The notes under the pieces were generated by a model, which was given only the letters and a program-made list of their open reading frames with translations, was not told where the DNA came from and did no database searches. DNA of 64,000 nt from Mycteria americana (Eukaryota > Chordata > Aves > Ciconiiformes > Ciconiidae). The stretch covers positions 5,764,770 through 5,828,769 of the forward strand of contig NW_027445436.1 of NCBI RefSeq assembly GCF_035582795.1, in the 5' to 3' direction. Shown in pieces: positions 26,098 through 37,934 of the stretch (position 1 is its first letter; each line of letters opens with the position of its first letter). The position numbers were made by a program, and so were the translations under genes.

Positions 26098-26599
26098 CAC
26101 ATCTCACTTTGTGAGTGGACAGTGGTCTACAGAAATATGGATTGTGCAGGCTTTGTTTCTAGGGATTTTTTTTTTCAGGATTTTTTCCCTTCCTTCTGCT
26201 TTGACAGTAAAGACCTCATAGTGTAGAATGCTATTACTGGGGGAGTGCTGTAGAGCAGCAGAAGGGAAATGTGTATATTTTAACTGAAAAACAAGCTGAC
26301 AACTAACTGTGCTTGTGCCCCTGAAAAAACCATGAACCAAATTTTCCTGGTTGCGTGTTTGCTCACTTCCTCATTCTCAATATATGAAAGTGATAAGAAG
26401 TCCTAATTGTCTGTTTGATTAAGTCTATTTTGTGTTACTTCTGAATCAATGAACAGCAAGGCACTTTCAAATTTTTAGTTTTCATTTGAGCGTTTCACAG
26501 TTCTTTTGAGATATCAGTGCAACAGTGGCTCAGTGCAAATGGTTGCCTCACTTTGGACATTGCTTTGTATTTTTCTAATGCCTTTTTCTATTTAAATAG
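26098..26599 (+). other. SMARCA2 intron
   Basis: AT-rich intron with polypyrimidine stretch and AAATAG acceptor at 26594-26599. Confidence 0.8.
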
Positions 26600-26689
<90 letters not shown>

Positions 26690-26698
26690 TGATGATAA

Positions 26699-26703
26699 GT
26701 AGT
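26699..26703 (+). repeat. Target-site duplication GTAGT (left)
   Basis: Five bases identical to 27305-27309, immediately outside the TG...CA ends of the LTR. A 5-bp duplication fits ERV-L type integration. Confidence 0.85.
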
Positions 26704-27304
26704 TGCCGTGGTTTAACCCCAGTCGGCAACTAAGCACCACACATGATTGCTCCCCCTCCCGGGGGGGGGGGGGGGGGGGGGGGGCAGGGGGAGAGAATCG
26801 GAAAAGCACAAATAAAAAAAAATTGTGGTCTGAGATAAGAACAGTTTAATAATTGAAATATAACAACAACAACAACAATAATAATAATAATGTAATGAAA
26901 AAGAAAATAACAAGAGAGAGAGAGGAACAAAACCCAAGGAAAAACAAAAAAAACAAGTGATGCAACTGCTCACCACCCGCTGACCGATGCCCAGCCAGTC
27001 CTCAAGCAGCGATCGCTGCCCCCCAGCCAAGTCCCCCCAGTTTATATACTGAGCATGATGTCATATGGTATGGAATAGCCCTTTGGTCAGTTTGGATCAA
27101 CTATCTTGGCTGTGCCCCCTCCCAGCTTCTTCTGCACCTGGCAGAGCACGGGAAGCTGAAAAGTCCTTGACCAGTGTAAACATTACTTAGCAACAACTAA
27201 ACCATCAGTGTGTTATCAACATTATTCTTATACTAAATCTAAAACACAGCACTATACCAGCTACTAGGAAGAAAATTAACTCTATCCCAGCCAAAACCAG
27301 GACA
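26704..27304 (-). repeat. ERV-L-like solo LTR in SMARCA2 intron
   Basis: 601 bp, TG...CA ends and perfect flanking GTAGT. Minus-oriented: it begins TGTCCTGGTTTTGGCTGGG and ends CCACGGCA. It includes a 24-base uninterrupted G run (26761-26784, plus strand) preceded by CCCTCCC and an AAC/AAT microsatellite at about 26862-26891. No internal sequence remains, so it arose by LTR-LTR recombination. It lies 21 bp (to its duplication) after a coding-exon 5' splice site. Confidence 0.92.
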
Positions 27305-27309
27305 GTAGT
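27305..27309 (+). repeat. Target-site duplication GTAGT (right)
   Basis: Right copy of the 5-bp duplication flanking the solo LTR. Confidence 0.85.
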
Positions 27310-28560
27310 ATATCTTCTCTAGCCTTTTTAACACTTTTGTTTTGCTAAAGGTGTTATCCTTCTGTGATTCAAATGTTGGATTATTATTGTGGGAGGGAAA
27401 GGCTTCATTTACTCACATTGTTCATCTGGGAAAAGGAAATAATGTAAACAGAGAACAGCATCCTCACATGACAAACAAAATGCAGAAATCCCTGCTGAGT
27501 GGTACAGTGGAACACTGTCCATCCAGAGGATTCATAGGTGGTTTGATGGATTTAGACAGTGCAAAACTGATGATCACTGCTTGTCATTCTAATCCTACAG
27601 CATTTTTTTTTTATGACTCCTCGCTTCTTGTACTCACATTAGTATTAGCTAGGGCAAGTACAGGTATTTAACAAAATAGTAAGATAGGAGATTGATGGTG
27701 CTGTTTTCCTTTAGGAATTAGTTGGGTTTGCTGAGGATTATGTCAAGGGCTCAGTTAGCTGTGTCTCTGCTACTAAAACTTTTGAACAGTTCTTAAAGCA
27801 CGCATAGATGACAGTGGTTCAAATGCCAGCAATCTATCTGTATTAGTACTTCCCTTGTTGTTAGCATTGATGGAATAATTATTAAAACATCAGTGTAGGT
27901 AATTGGCCTTTTGGCAAGTATCCAATGTGAGGATTGCTGGAGGACCTATCAAAATCAGTCCCTTATATTGATACAGCCACAGGAGCACACTTAAATAAAT
28001 GTTGAAGGGAAACCGCTGTCCCCTATCTTTCTGCACTGGTGGGAGCAGGTTGATCTGTTCTCTAAAGTGAAGCAACACAGGTACTCTCACATATGCATAA
28101 ACATGCAAGTATATCAGGAAGTATCCATGGAGTCAATTGTTAATAGGAACCCCAGATATTACATTCTCACACCATCTCATTCTATAAAACATAGTCTTTG
28201 TACAGCTATGCAAGTTACAAAACTTCAGGTGGACAGCTGGCAAAGGCCATGTTCCCTTATATGGCAGTGTATTATGTTGAAGTGCCAGTCTAGTCCTTTA
28301 GATGCTAAGTTTTATTTAAGGAGTTAAGTTTTTCTCAGACAGCATTAAAGACTTGATGCACTGGAAGAGAATGCTTGCAGGGATCTCTATCATTTTAAAA
28401 TTTCCCTCAATATAATTCAGATGTAAGGAGATTGGCAGGCCAGAAATCAATAGATGATAATTTGATCCATAACTCAAAGGAATAGTTGCAGCCAAATGTC
28501 TCCTTCCTGGCCTCCATCAAAGATGCTTGCTTCTGCACACTGTGTGGAATTTCCAGCTAT
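27310..28560. other. Single-copy intron-like sequence
   Basis: AT-rich, no exon on either strand and no transposon recognised. In the undisturbed gene this would be the intron before the SnAC exon; whether that orientation holds all the way to 28.5 kb cannot be told from sequence alone. Confidence 0.5.
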
Positions 28561-28564
28561 TGCT

Positions 28565-30290
28565 ATATCCAATCTCACTAACTGAATGTGGAGGATAGAT
28601 ACACAGTGACTGATGTGAATGCTGTTGTGTCACATATCAGGGCTGAAAATGAAGTATCCGGAGTTCACTGTGCTGTATAAATAAATTTGCTGCCTGAAAG
28701 AGCATTTTAGTGCTAGATCAAGAAAGAACGAACCAAAGTATGGATTGAAACTCATTGTTTAACTGAAGACTATTTAGAGAGAAAGATACAAAGAAAAGTA
28801 GATCTAAATGGAAGAAGTGCATCATTGGCTGTGCTTATTAAATCATGATACTCATTTATCACTCCCATCCACTAATTATGCAAAGGTTCTTCTTGAAATA
28901 GGGCTAGTAAATTTCCATCTTCCATGATGTCAATCAGTTGTTCTTGCAAACTAATCGGAAGGTGTTGTATTTTTATGTTTTTTGACAAATGGGTTCAAAA
29001 CCCACTGAAACTCTTCATTTGGAAGATTTCTAAACAGGTTAGGAAATTCTGCTTCCAAGTTTTTTAAGTGTACGGATATGAGAGATTTTATAGGTGACAC
29101 GCATCGTTTTCAGCAACAAAGTCACATAATGATGGGAACATTTCCAAAAAGCCATTTTCAAAATGCTCTCTCTGTAGCATGAGTTTCTTTTGAAAAGCAG
29201 TTACTTTCTCACGCCTTGTTCAAATGTCACCTTCACCTTGAAGGGACACATAAAGTGTGTTTATTTTTTCAAAAATAAGTGCTAGGTAGCATACCAGTGG
29301 CAGCCACTTGTCATCACAGAAAAGGTCAGCAAATTTGGAACACTTGTCTTTTTGTGCAAGAAAAATGCGTAACTCATTTTTAAGTTTGACAACTCTTTTA
29401 AGCACTTTGCCATGAGATAACCAGCGAACCTCTGTGTGGAACAAAAGATTTCCATTGTCACTCCCCATCTCATTACAAAATATTGTAAAGATTCTGCTAT
29501 TTACAGGTCTTGTTTTTATAAAATTAACCATACCGATGACGTCGCGTAGCACTTTGTGCAGTTCTGGCTCCAACATCTTTGCTGCAATAGCTTGCCTATG
29601 AATGATGCAGTGAATGAGTTCCACATGTGGTGCTATCTCTGTAACCTTATCCCGGAATCCTTTTTTTTATTCCAGTCAAAGCAGCCGCTCCATCAGTGGT
29701 TACACTTACACAGTTTTTCCACAAAGCATTGTTGTTTATTAAAGAAGTCATTTACTGTTGAGAATATATCTTCTCCAGTGCATCTTTCCTTTAGTGGCTC
29801 ACAAAAAAGTAGTTCTTCATGTATTTCGTTCTTGAAACAGAATCTAGCAAATACCATAAGCTGAGACATGTTAGAAACATCTATACTTTCATCCAACTGC
29901 ATAGCAACCCTCCCACACTGCGTAATTTGTTCTAATACTTGTTTCTTCAAATCTTCAGCAATGTTTTCTATGCGTCTTCCAATGGCATTTGCTGATAAAG
30001 GCACGCATTTTAGTTTGTTGCCATATTGTTTTCTGTGTACTATTTCAGCCATTTTTACCGCGTCAGGAAGAACAAGTGTTTCCCCCAATGGTATGTGGGA
30101 CTATCACATGACTTGAAATATCTGAAAAAACTGTAGAGGTTTGTCTTCATGTTCTGGATGTTTAGTTTTTAAATGTCTTGCTAATCGTGATGGCTTCATA
30201 CTATCATTAGCTAATATCTCAAGGCACAATATACACTTAGGGCGAGGTTCAACATTGATGATAGTGGATGTAAATCCATATTTCAAATAG
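28565..30290 (-). pseudogene. hAT/Charlie-type transposase remnant
   Basis: Minus-strand frames follow the hAT-Charlie transposase. At 30286-30104 is a BED-like zinc finger (CILCLEIL ... LARHLKTKHPEH). At 30088-29693 come PDAVKMAEIV, IGRRIENIAEDL and the catalytic-domain start VAMQLDESIDVSNMSQL. At 29624-29220 come ELIHCIIHRQAIAAKML and FHTEVRWLSHGKVLKRVVKL. At about 29010-28870 is a C-terminal dimerisation relic (NEEFQWVLNPFV). Stops and frameshifts separate these blocks, so no full transposase is made. Relatives were domesticated as ZBED and FAM200 proteins, but the breaks here argue against domestication. Confidence 0.88.
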
Positions 30291-30858
30291 TCTTCTTGAT
30301 AATTTTGAATTTCTTTGGCCAGCTTCTTATTAGATTGTCATTGTTTTTACCTTGTAATGTGGCTGACAAAGAGTACTCCTACTAGAAGTTTCAGCTCTGC
30401 CATTTTATTGTTTTTCGCTTGTGCTCGCATTACTAGCATTATCCTCAATCCGCAGTTTCTTTGCAGGAATCTTTTTAAGCCACACGTCCATTCTGTGAGG
30501 GTTAGTTTAGTTAAAACTAGATAATATAATCTGTAAATGCACTTAACTGGGCACACGTAAACTGCAATATATCGCAATATGCTGAAAGCGAACAAATGAA
30601 TGAGGGTACCACTGTGAACCCCTCCATGTTGTGGAACACCCACCCGTTCTTCCCCCAGGACACCTTGCGTACAGCACCTGACACATAACCGTCTGACATA
30701 CAGACCGAGTGAGTGCGCCAATGTCAATCTGTATATTAGATATTAGTAAAGGTTAATTTCTTTCTTAAAATTTTAGATAAATAAATATAAGTGGAAGTTC
30801 TAATATTTTCTTCCCGCACCCCAATGGATCATCGTGCACATCCCCTGGGGTGCGGGCA

Positions 30859-30878
30859 CCCCACTTTGGAGACCACTG
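30859..30878 (-). repeat. hAT terminal inverted repeat, transposase-5' side
   Basis: On the minus strand the element starts CAGTGGTCTCCAAAGTGGGG, a Charlie-family terminus. The matching far end and the 8-bp target duplication were not found, so the other terminus has eroded or been lost. Confidence 0.75.
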
Positions 30879-31080
30879 GAGTAGACAAAAACCAGATTGA
30901 GAAGTGACTGTTTCAATGTCCTATGCAAAGCTATTTCAACATTACTTAGTAGTGTGCTTCAACGAGTGTTACATTTCCTGTTAAAACTGATAAATAAAAA
31001 GGAAAACTTGAAAGTAATTTTTAATGCTATTTTTATCCTAAATAAAGATTCTCAGTCTAAAAACTACCATTAAAGTCAAA
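30879..31080. other. Single-copy gap between hAT and LTR debris
   Basis: About 200 bp of AT-rich sequence; nothing recognised. Confidence 0.5.
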
Positions 31081-31984
31081 TTCTAGGCCTCCCACCAAAA
31101 TGGCAGCTGATGCTCTAGTTGTGCTAATTTAGTTTTTCTTCCTGAAGCCAAAACAGCAATACAGCATGTGGTGGGTGTCCTGTCCCACTCGGTGGGTTGT
31201 GAGATGGGTGAATATTTTTGATTCCCCGATGGTTTGTGTACCAACAAAGGCCGATCTCTGCTCGGCAGAGCCGCAGGGTCAGTAGAGTCACGACAATGAC
31301 TCAGAGGAACAGGCTGGCCAGCATCTTTAACTGGTGAATTCATTATTAACTGGTGAATTCAACAAACGGACAAACTTAACAAACTGGCAAGCTCAACGAA
31401 TGAACAGAGGCGATTTGGCAATGGAGCTATTTTCCGGGCAACCCGTCACAATTTATCCCAAACTTGCATATATTGGAAGAGTAGAGGAAGAGAGAAGCGA
31501 GAAAAGGAAAGGAGAAGAGAGGAGGAAAGAGAAAGAAAAAGTATCACCACCCTTGGATCCCACGATGACGATGACAATGACAGGCATGGCAATCCTCCAG
31601 TGATGGGCACGCGCATGGTTCCCTGGAGGGCGTGTCTTTTATACTCTAATCCCCGCCTCTAGGTACGCCCCTTGAGGACTTACTTGGTTCTTGTTCTAGA
31701 AAGTTCTCAATCTTCTGCGCAGGCGCTGGGGGAGGGGGGTGATCATGAGGGGTCTCTCGGGTGGTCGCAAGCCCCTTCCTCAGATAAACCCTGTGTGACC
31801 TCTGGCCATATATGGTAAGGTCCGTCGGAAGCCGGAACCGCGCATCCTCCGACGCGCTCCCCACGTCCTGCTCCCGCTCTCCCCCACCCCGTGCTCGCCG
31901 ACCTGCTGTCGCCATGGAAATAGCGCCTCGCCTCACCACAATGTTTGAGACATTAACTCTTTCAGTCTCTCATAGTGGGTTGAC
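31081..31984 (-). repeat. Probable LTR of an unclassified ERV, minus orientation
   Basis: GC-rich block with a TATA box on the minus strand (GTATAAAAGACACGCC, about 31628-31643), a GC-rich upstream part (31640-31980) and a less GC-rich downstream part. A tandem duplication of AACTGGTGAATTCA lies at about 31329-31362. The exact ends are not defined, and it abuts a truncated ERV-L LTR at 31985. Confidence 0.45.
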
Positions 31985-32110
31985 TCTGGCTCCTCATGGG
32001 TCGAGATAAAGACAGTTTAATAAGCGAAGGAAAGAGGAAGAAGAAATAAAAGAAAAAAACAAAACAAGTGATACAAAGACAATCACTCACCACCTCCCAC
32101 AAGTAGACCA
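31985..32110 (-). repeat. ERV-L 3' LTR remnant (R-U5 only)
   Basis: Minus-strand block with GTATCACTTGTTTTGTTTT and TTATTAAACTGTCTTTATCT, the R-U5 signature shared with the LTRs at 4.1, 9.9 and 26.7 kb. The U3 part is missing, and pol sequence follows almost directly. Confidence 0.65.
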
Positions 32111-32195
32111 GAGGCAGTGTGTTGTGTTGAGTTATTGGGCACCAAAGCCAACTCAGGTTGGGTCACTGCTGTACTTGCACAGTTTCTTGTGAGGC

Positions 32196-34327
32196 TCAGG
32201 TTGGTTCAGGTGATTGTAGTACTGCTGTAGTACTTCCTATAATCAACTCAAACCATGGGTTATTTTCCCCTAAGGTTAAATCTCCTTGAGGTACATGCCG
32301 GATTTCCCCATCCTCCCACGTTATCCACCAAGTACACCCAGGTCCTTGAACAAAAGCAATCCCACAAACAGATTTGCCTTTTCCTGATGGAGGAGCAACC
32401 CATGCTGTCTTTCCCAGCCAGTTCCCTACACACACTACGGGGACCTTATCTCCTTCTATAGCACATAAGGGTTTTGTTTGGGCAGGGCCGGGTCAGTCAT
32501 CTGATCCTCTGGTGTTAACCAGCCAAGTGACTTCTGCTAAATTTGCATCTCCAGTGCTTGTATGTCCTAGTGCCCAGACTATCAATATAGTCTTTAACAG
32601 TCCATTGTATCGTTCAATCTTTCTGCAGGCTGGCGTGTGATAGGAAATGTACACCCAACTAGTGCCATGTTTCTTGGCCCAGGTGCTTATGTAGTTATTT
32701 TGGAAATGAGTCCCGTTGTCTGAGGCAGTTCTTTCTGGGGTGTCATGCCACCACAGAACTTGCTTTTCAAGGCCCAGGATGGTGTTTCGGGCAGTGGTAT
32801 GTTACAGGGTAAGTTTCCAACCATCTGGTGGTCGCCTCCACCATTGTAAGCACGTGACGCTTGCCTCAGCGGGTCCGTGGCAGTGTGATATAATCGATCT
32901 GCCAGGCCTCCCCATATTGATATCCCAGCCACCATCTGCTGTACCAGAGAGGCTTTACTCACTTGGCTCGCTTGATTATGATGCATTTTCGCATTCCATG
33001 GGTAACCTGTGCAATGGCTTCAGTGGTCAAGTCCACCCCTCGATCACGAGCCCATCTGTTGGTTGCATCTCTCCCTAGATGTCCCAATGTTTCATGGGCC
33101 CACTGAGCTACGAATAGCTCACCCTTATGCTCCCAGTCCAGGTCCACCTGAGCCACTTCAGGCAGCCTGGTCTACCTGCTCTTTGTTTGAATGTTCTTCG
33201 GTTGTGCTGCTCTTCGACATGTGAGCATCTACGTGACATACCTTTACAGCAGTATTTTCTACCCAAACAGCGATGTCTTGCTGCAGTGCAGCAGCCCAGA
33301 GGGGTTTACCTCTGCAGTTGGTCCATTGCCATTGCTGTAGCCATCCCTACAGGGCATTTGCCACCATCCATGAATCAGTACAAAGTACTGGCCACTTTTC
33401 TCATTCAGCAATCTCTAGGGCCAGCTGGATGGCTTTCACTTCGGCAAAGTGACTCGACTCGCCTTCTCCTGTCACAGTTTCTGCAACTTGTCGTGTGGGA
33501 CTCCACACAGCAGCTTTCCAGTTCTGATGGTTTCCCCCAATATGACAGGCCCCATCAGTAAACAGAGCATATAGCTTCTCGTTTTCTGGTAATTTATTAT
33601 ACAGTGGGGCCTCTTGGGCATGAGTCACCTCCTTGGGCAATGATCCAAAATCTCTGTCTTCTGGCCAGTCCATGATCTCTTCCAGGATTCCTGGGCAGCT
33701 GGGGTTCCCCATTCAGGCCCACTGTGCGATCAGTTCAATCCACATAGCATCAGGTGCATGATGGGTAGAGGAGGCCCTTCCTTTGAACAACCAGTACAGC
33801 ACAGGCAATTGTGGTGCCAAGAGGAGCTGTGCTTCTGTACCAACTATTTCTGAAGCAGCGCGAACTCCTTCATATGCTGCCAATATCTCTTTTTCAGTTG
33901 GGGTGTAGCAGGCCTTGGATCCTCTATATCCCCAGCTCCAAAACCCTAGAGGTCAACTTCAAGTTTCTCCTGGTGTTTTCTGCCAGAGGCTCCAGGTGAG
34001 GCCATGCTCCCTGGCTGCAGTGTAGTACACATTTCTCACATCTGGTCCTGTCTGGACTGGCCCAAGAGCTACCTCACAAAGTATCTCCTGTTGGATCTGT
34101 TGGAAGGCATGCTGCTGCTCAGGGCCCCACTCAAAACAGTTCTTCTTTTGGATCACTCATTGAGAGGATGCACAAGCTGACTGTAACCCAGAATATGCAT
34201 TCTCCAGAATCCCACAGCGCCTAGAAAAGCATGTGTTGCTTTTTTGTTAGCTGGTGGGGACATGGCTGTTATCTTATTGATCACATCCATTGGGATGCGA
34301 CGGTGTCCATCTTGCCATTTTATTGGC
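32196..34327 (-). pseudogene. ERV-L pol remnant: RT end, RNase H, integrase
   Basis: Minus-strand order: the RT thumb/connection (34156-33959, CFEWGPEQQHAFQQIQQEI), RNase H (33712-33401, YALFTDGACHIGG with GESSHFAEVKAIQLALEIAE, characteristic of ERV-L), the integrase zinc module (33156-32959, AQWAHETLGHLGRDAT), parts of the core (32986-32687) and the integrase C-terminal domain (32435-32196, GPGCTWWITWEDGEIRHVP). Each block is in a different frame or separated by stops, so pol is dead. No env follows, as expected of ERV-L. The upstream RT, protease and gag are cut off at 34327. Confidence 0.88.
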
Positions 34328-34363
34328 AGACCCTGGTAATTACAGGCCTGTCAGTCTCACTTC
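34328..34363 (+). repeat. 36-bp CR1 sliver at the ERV / SMARCA2 3' flank junction
   Basis: These 36 bases are identical to 24730-24765, the NYRPVSLTS part of the CR1 at 22.65-26.1 kb (it contains GTAATTACAGGCCTGTCAG). None of the other CR1 copies in the window matches this stretch exactly. ERV-L pol ends on its left and single-copy DNA flanking the 3' end of inverted SMARCA2 begins on its right. An ordinary CR1 insertion would end with the CR1 3' tail, so this looks like filler DNA at a rearrangement junction. Confidence 0.85.
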
Positions 34364-34658
34364 CCACTAAAACATATGGACAGAAATATTTCCTAAAAAA
34401 ATTTAAAAGGAACAAAGATGTTTGTTTTATTGATTAATCACTTGAATTCTAGTTAGGGACTGGAATTATGCTTCCATTTCAAGGTATCTTTTAATAGCTG
34501 TCGCTTGTCTTGTATCTCTCTTTGAGGATGTTCCTATGGAATTCAGACAAGCTCTTATGTTACCTGTTTAGAGCAGAGCACCTTGGGTCTCTCTACAAGA
34601 GTCACTCTTGTCACTATAGTAAAAATTATTTTTGTGGAATTAATAACACAAGGCTGTG
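34364..34658. other. Downstream flank of the SMARCA2 3' end
   Basis: AT-rich sequence between the junction and the poly(A) signals. A further AATAAA on the minus strand at 34426-34431 could be an alternative signal. Confidence 0.6.
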
Positions 34659-34685
34659 TTTATTGAGATAAATTATCCCTTTATT
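34659..34685 (-). terminator. SMARCA2: SMARCA2 poly(A) signals
   Basis: Two AATAAA hexamers on the minus strand (34680-34685 and 34659-34664), about 865 bases after the stop codon. That is a reasonable 3'UTR length for this gene. The cleavage site is inferred, not seen. Confidence 0.6.
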
Positions 34686-35549
34686 AGGAAAGCACCAATA
34701 CAACATTCTTCAAAATTACTGGAATTTTATTTGCCTCAGGCTTATGACTTGCAACCAAAGACATTGTGCAAAGAAAGCAAAGATTAAGTACACTTTAGGG
34801 AAAAGGTGAGAATTCACACTGGTAACATAGAAGATCAGTTTGATGAAAGAAGCCATTCATTACACTATATAGATTGCAATATTCTAAAACATTTTTCAAC
34901 CCATTGTTTTTAATCAAGAGGAGAAAAGTTTAGCAAAGTTTACAGTACACATAAATTTGCTACAATTCAAAAAAGCATTTTTCTGAATATCATCAAGCAT
35001 AAAGTGAAAAAATGTATACAGGACAAGGTGAGGTAAAGGCTAACTACTGTATATTTCTAAGCTATTAAACAAAGTTGCATATATGCACCATGGTGTAAAA
35101 AAACAATAGAGCAGAAAACTGCCTGATGAAAAATAAAATAACCAGTGGCTTTTTATGGCTTCTCCTGGTTATCAATGCTACAAAAGACATTTTTTTGTCT
35201 TGCTGATGACACTGAAAATATCAAATGATAAAACCAGGCATGATGAAACCATTACCAAGGAAACCCAACCCAGAGAAATATACTATCAATGCACATTTTT
35301 TCATCAAAAGCTTTTTTGTTGTTTTGGAGATTTTAAAAAAAAATTTTGAGGCCCATTTTGTCACAGTATGTTACTTTTTTCCTTTTTTACACTATGATAT
35401 CATATGTTTGTCAGGCACTATCCTAGAGCTAGTTTATAGAGGATGAGAATACAACCCAATGTCTGTTTAACAAAATGAATTCAGTGATTGTAAAATGAGA
35501 GAAAGGAAGGGGATGGGGTCAGTTCTGCCAAGGAAATAAACTCTGTGTA
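34686..35549 (-). other. SMARCA2: SMARCA2 3' untranslated region
   Basis: Sequence between the TAA stop at 35550-35552 and the poly(A) signals. AT-rich, without coding potential or transposon insertions, which suggests that this part of the locus has been spared the repeat load around it. Confidence 0.65.
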
Positions 35550-35585
35550 TTACTCATCATCACTTCCACTTGCTTCTGACTGGTC
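35550..35585 (-). CDS. SMARCA2: SMARCA2 last coding exon
   Basis: Reads DQSEASGSDDE then TAA, after a CTCTTACCTCTAG acceptor. Human SMARCA2 ends EQSEGSGTDDE (from memory), so this is the authentic C-terminus. It is on the opposite strand to the helicase exons upstream. Confidence 0.93.
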   Translation of the reverse strand, partial: DQSEASGSDDE

Positions 35586-36209
35586 CTAGAGGTAAGAGAC
35601 ACAAGAAAAGTCAGAAATTCTTTGCCAAGTATTCTATGGATTTTGTTAAAGAAAAAAAGAAAAAATTACAATTAAATTGACAAATCAAGATATCCATAAG
35701 AAAAGTAATATGTTATTTACTATTTTCCTTTCATGACATTTCATTCCAATTAAATTGATGTTGGCCTCTTCAGAGAAGAAAAGGCACAGAGTCAGGAAAC
35801 ACTAGCTCCTTTCTGTCTACCCAGGTATTTTAAAAAAGTCTGGAAAGATCTGTCTTCATTTGTTGCATTAATAGAAACACCTATGAGAAATTAAGACCAA
35901 GTGTTTCTAGTGTGGGAATGAAAGCAAACAAACCATGAGTTTTAAAGTTTCGTAGAAAGAAAGAACATCTTCAAAAAATAAGTGCCAAAAGTGTCAGACT
36001 TTTTGTCTTCCAGCACCAAGACCAGATCCCACAAGCAAACCCTAACACAGTTTGAACCTGCTCCCCCATCCTCCCAAGGCGATGACACAGATTAAAAACA
36101 ATGCTTAATGTTTCTAAGCATGAAGAGGTGAAAATTCTGAGTGCAAACAGGACAGGGTATAGATGAAATCACTGCAATCATTTCCAAAATCTCAGTGAAC
36201 AAAACTTAC
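35586..36209 (-). other. SMARCA2 intron (624 bp)
   Basis: Intron between the last two exons, with GTAAGT donor and pyrimidine-rich acceptor; no repeats recognised. Confidence 0.85.
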
Positions 36210-36352
36210 ATTTTCATCTTGATCCTCATCACTGTCATTATCACTCACAACAGGCTTGGCTTTTACTCGGCTTTGCCTCTTCTTGCCTTTGCCTTTGTCC
36301 TGGCTTTTTTCATCCTTCTTGTTCAGCTTGATTTTGACTTTCACTGATTTTG
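36210..36352 (-). CDS. SMARCA2: SMARCA2 exon, basic/acidic C-terminal tail
   Basis: Reads [20 protein letters not shown], a Lys-rich stretch, then [18 protein letters not shown], between acceptor TTTTTACAG and donor [15 protein letters not shown] and KAKPVVSD identify SMARCA2 rather than SMARCA4 (KIKLGRKE). This disordered tail follows the bromodomain. No frame damage. Confidence 0.94.
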
Positions 36353-37934
36353 CTGTAAAAAGTGGAATGTGAATGTAATATCTGCCTTTATTTATTGTAT
36401 ACCATTTTCCTACTAAATAACTTTTAAATAACTTTTAAACAACTTTTAAACAGTCTGTCTTCATGTAAATTCTCCCCTTGTAGCCTGAAAAAATCCTCTT
36501 TCTGTTCTTTGTCTGGATTGTGGAATTAAGTAGAGATATTTGCTTTTACTTGTGTTCTTGATAGTTGCAGTGCTAATTTGCATTAAACTATCAAGAAAAT
36601 CTGAGAGTTGATCAGGTGCATCCTTCTTTCACTTTTAGAATGCGTGGCACTTACAGATAGCATTTAGTGTTGCAGCTACGCTCAGGGAACTTTCTACAAG
36701 AAGATGCATGTTAAGAAATAAAGTAGTTTTTGTTGCCTGCACATAGAAAAATGTCTATCTTCAGTAGGAACAGACAATTTTGGGTTTTTTTAATTACACA
36801 AACTCCATGTGGAGGTGACTGGAAATTTTTGAGTTGACAGCTTACTGAAGAGAACACAAATGCCCAGTTCCAGGGTATCTGCTCATTTCCAGATGAACTG
36901 CTGAAGTTGCATGCTCTGCACAGCTGCTTGTAATACTTGCACAGTAGCTCAAGGCAAAAGTACTCTAGTTTCTCTCTCCAGAGGCACTTTCAAAGTGCAG
37001 TTCTAGGTAGTTAGAAAGTATGGGGTAGAAGCACTTGGGTAGCAGAAAGCAGAATGAAGGGATCCTTCCTTTTCCACGATATCATGTTTCCAAATTTGCA
37101 GGGACTTCAAGTTCAGAGGTTATGTGAGAAGGTACCTATTGAGGAAACTTTAATTGGTCAGGGGAGCTGAAAGGTAATATGTAGATCTGGCTCTTTCTAT
37201 AGTAATTTTTTTGACATCAGTGTGTTGTGAACCTACTGGCAATTCTGTGGAATAGCAGAGATGCAGCAAATTAAAATTCAAATTGGAAATAAAAGACATA
37301 CATTTTTACCAACGGATATAATAAATCAGAATAATAAGAGATGAGGGTATCACTTCTTAAAAGAGATACTCCAACTTAACCTGCAGCATGCCCTAGATCC
37401 CAGATGAATTTTTGGCCCAGCCTGGGCCCATCTCACAGCAGATTAGCTGGGCCTCTTAAATTATGAATGTTATCTCCTGCTTGCCAAACAATCTGAGTTC
37501 CATTTTCCCTTTGTCTCACTGAAGTAACATTTTCTGGTTCTTAATCATATACATTGCATAATATCAGAAAGGTTGCTCACCTATGGATTAAGGAAGTCAC
37601 TAGTTCTAGGCACTTATATTTACAAGCAACGTGATCAGGAAAAGTCCATATGTAATCATGGTCAGTCAGATAAGGATAAGTCAGATCTGTTTCCATCTGA
37701 GCAGTACTTAAAAGCACCTGAAGTCTTCAGCACAATTCTAAGAAATATAGCCAGAATAGAGTAGCCAAGAGACTTAAGCTGAATGGAAGCAGCCAAAACA
37801 GCAAACTTTATAAGAAACTACTTCCACCAGTGGAAAATGAAAGTCTGTAACCAGTCTCAGTACACAAATGGAAAAATCAATTCCCCCCTCTTCCCTAAAT
37901 GTATTTCCTTTTCAGCATTCAGCAGGGAACTTAC
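36353..37934 (-). other. SMARCA2 intron (1,582 bp)
   Basis: Single-copy intron; a small ACTTTTAAATA tandem at about 36419-36450. No transposon recognised. Confidence 0.8.

Noticed and set aside
29220-30290. A domesticated ZBED/FAM200-like host gene
   Set aside because: Stops and frameshifts divide the transposase and a terminal inverted repeat is still attached, so it is a transposon relic.
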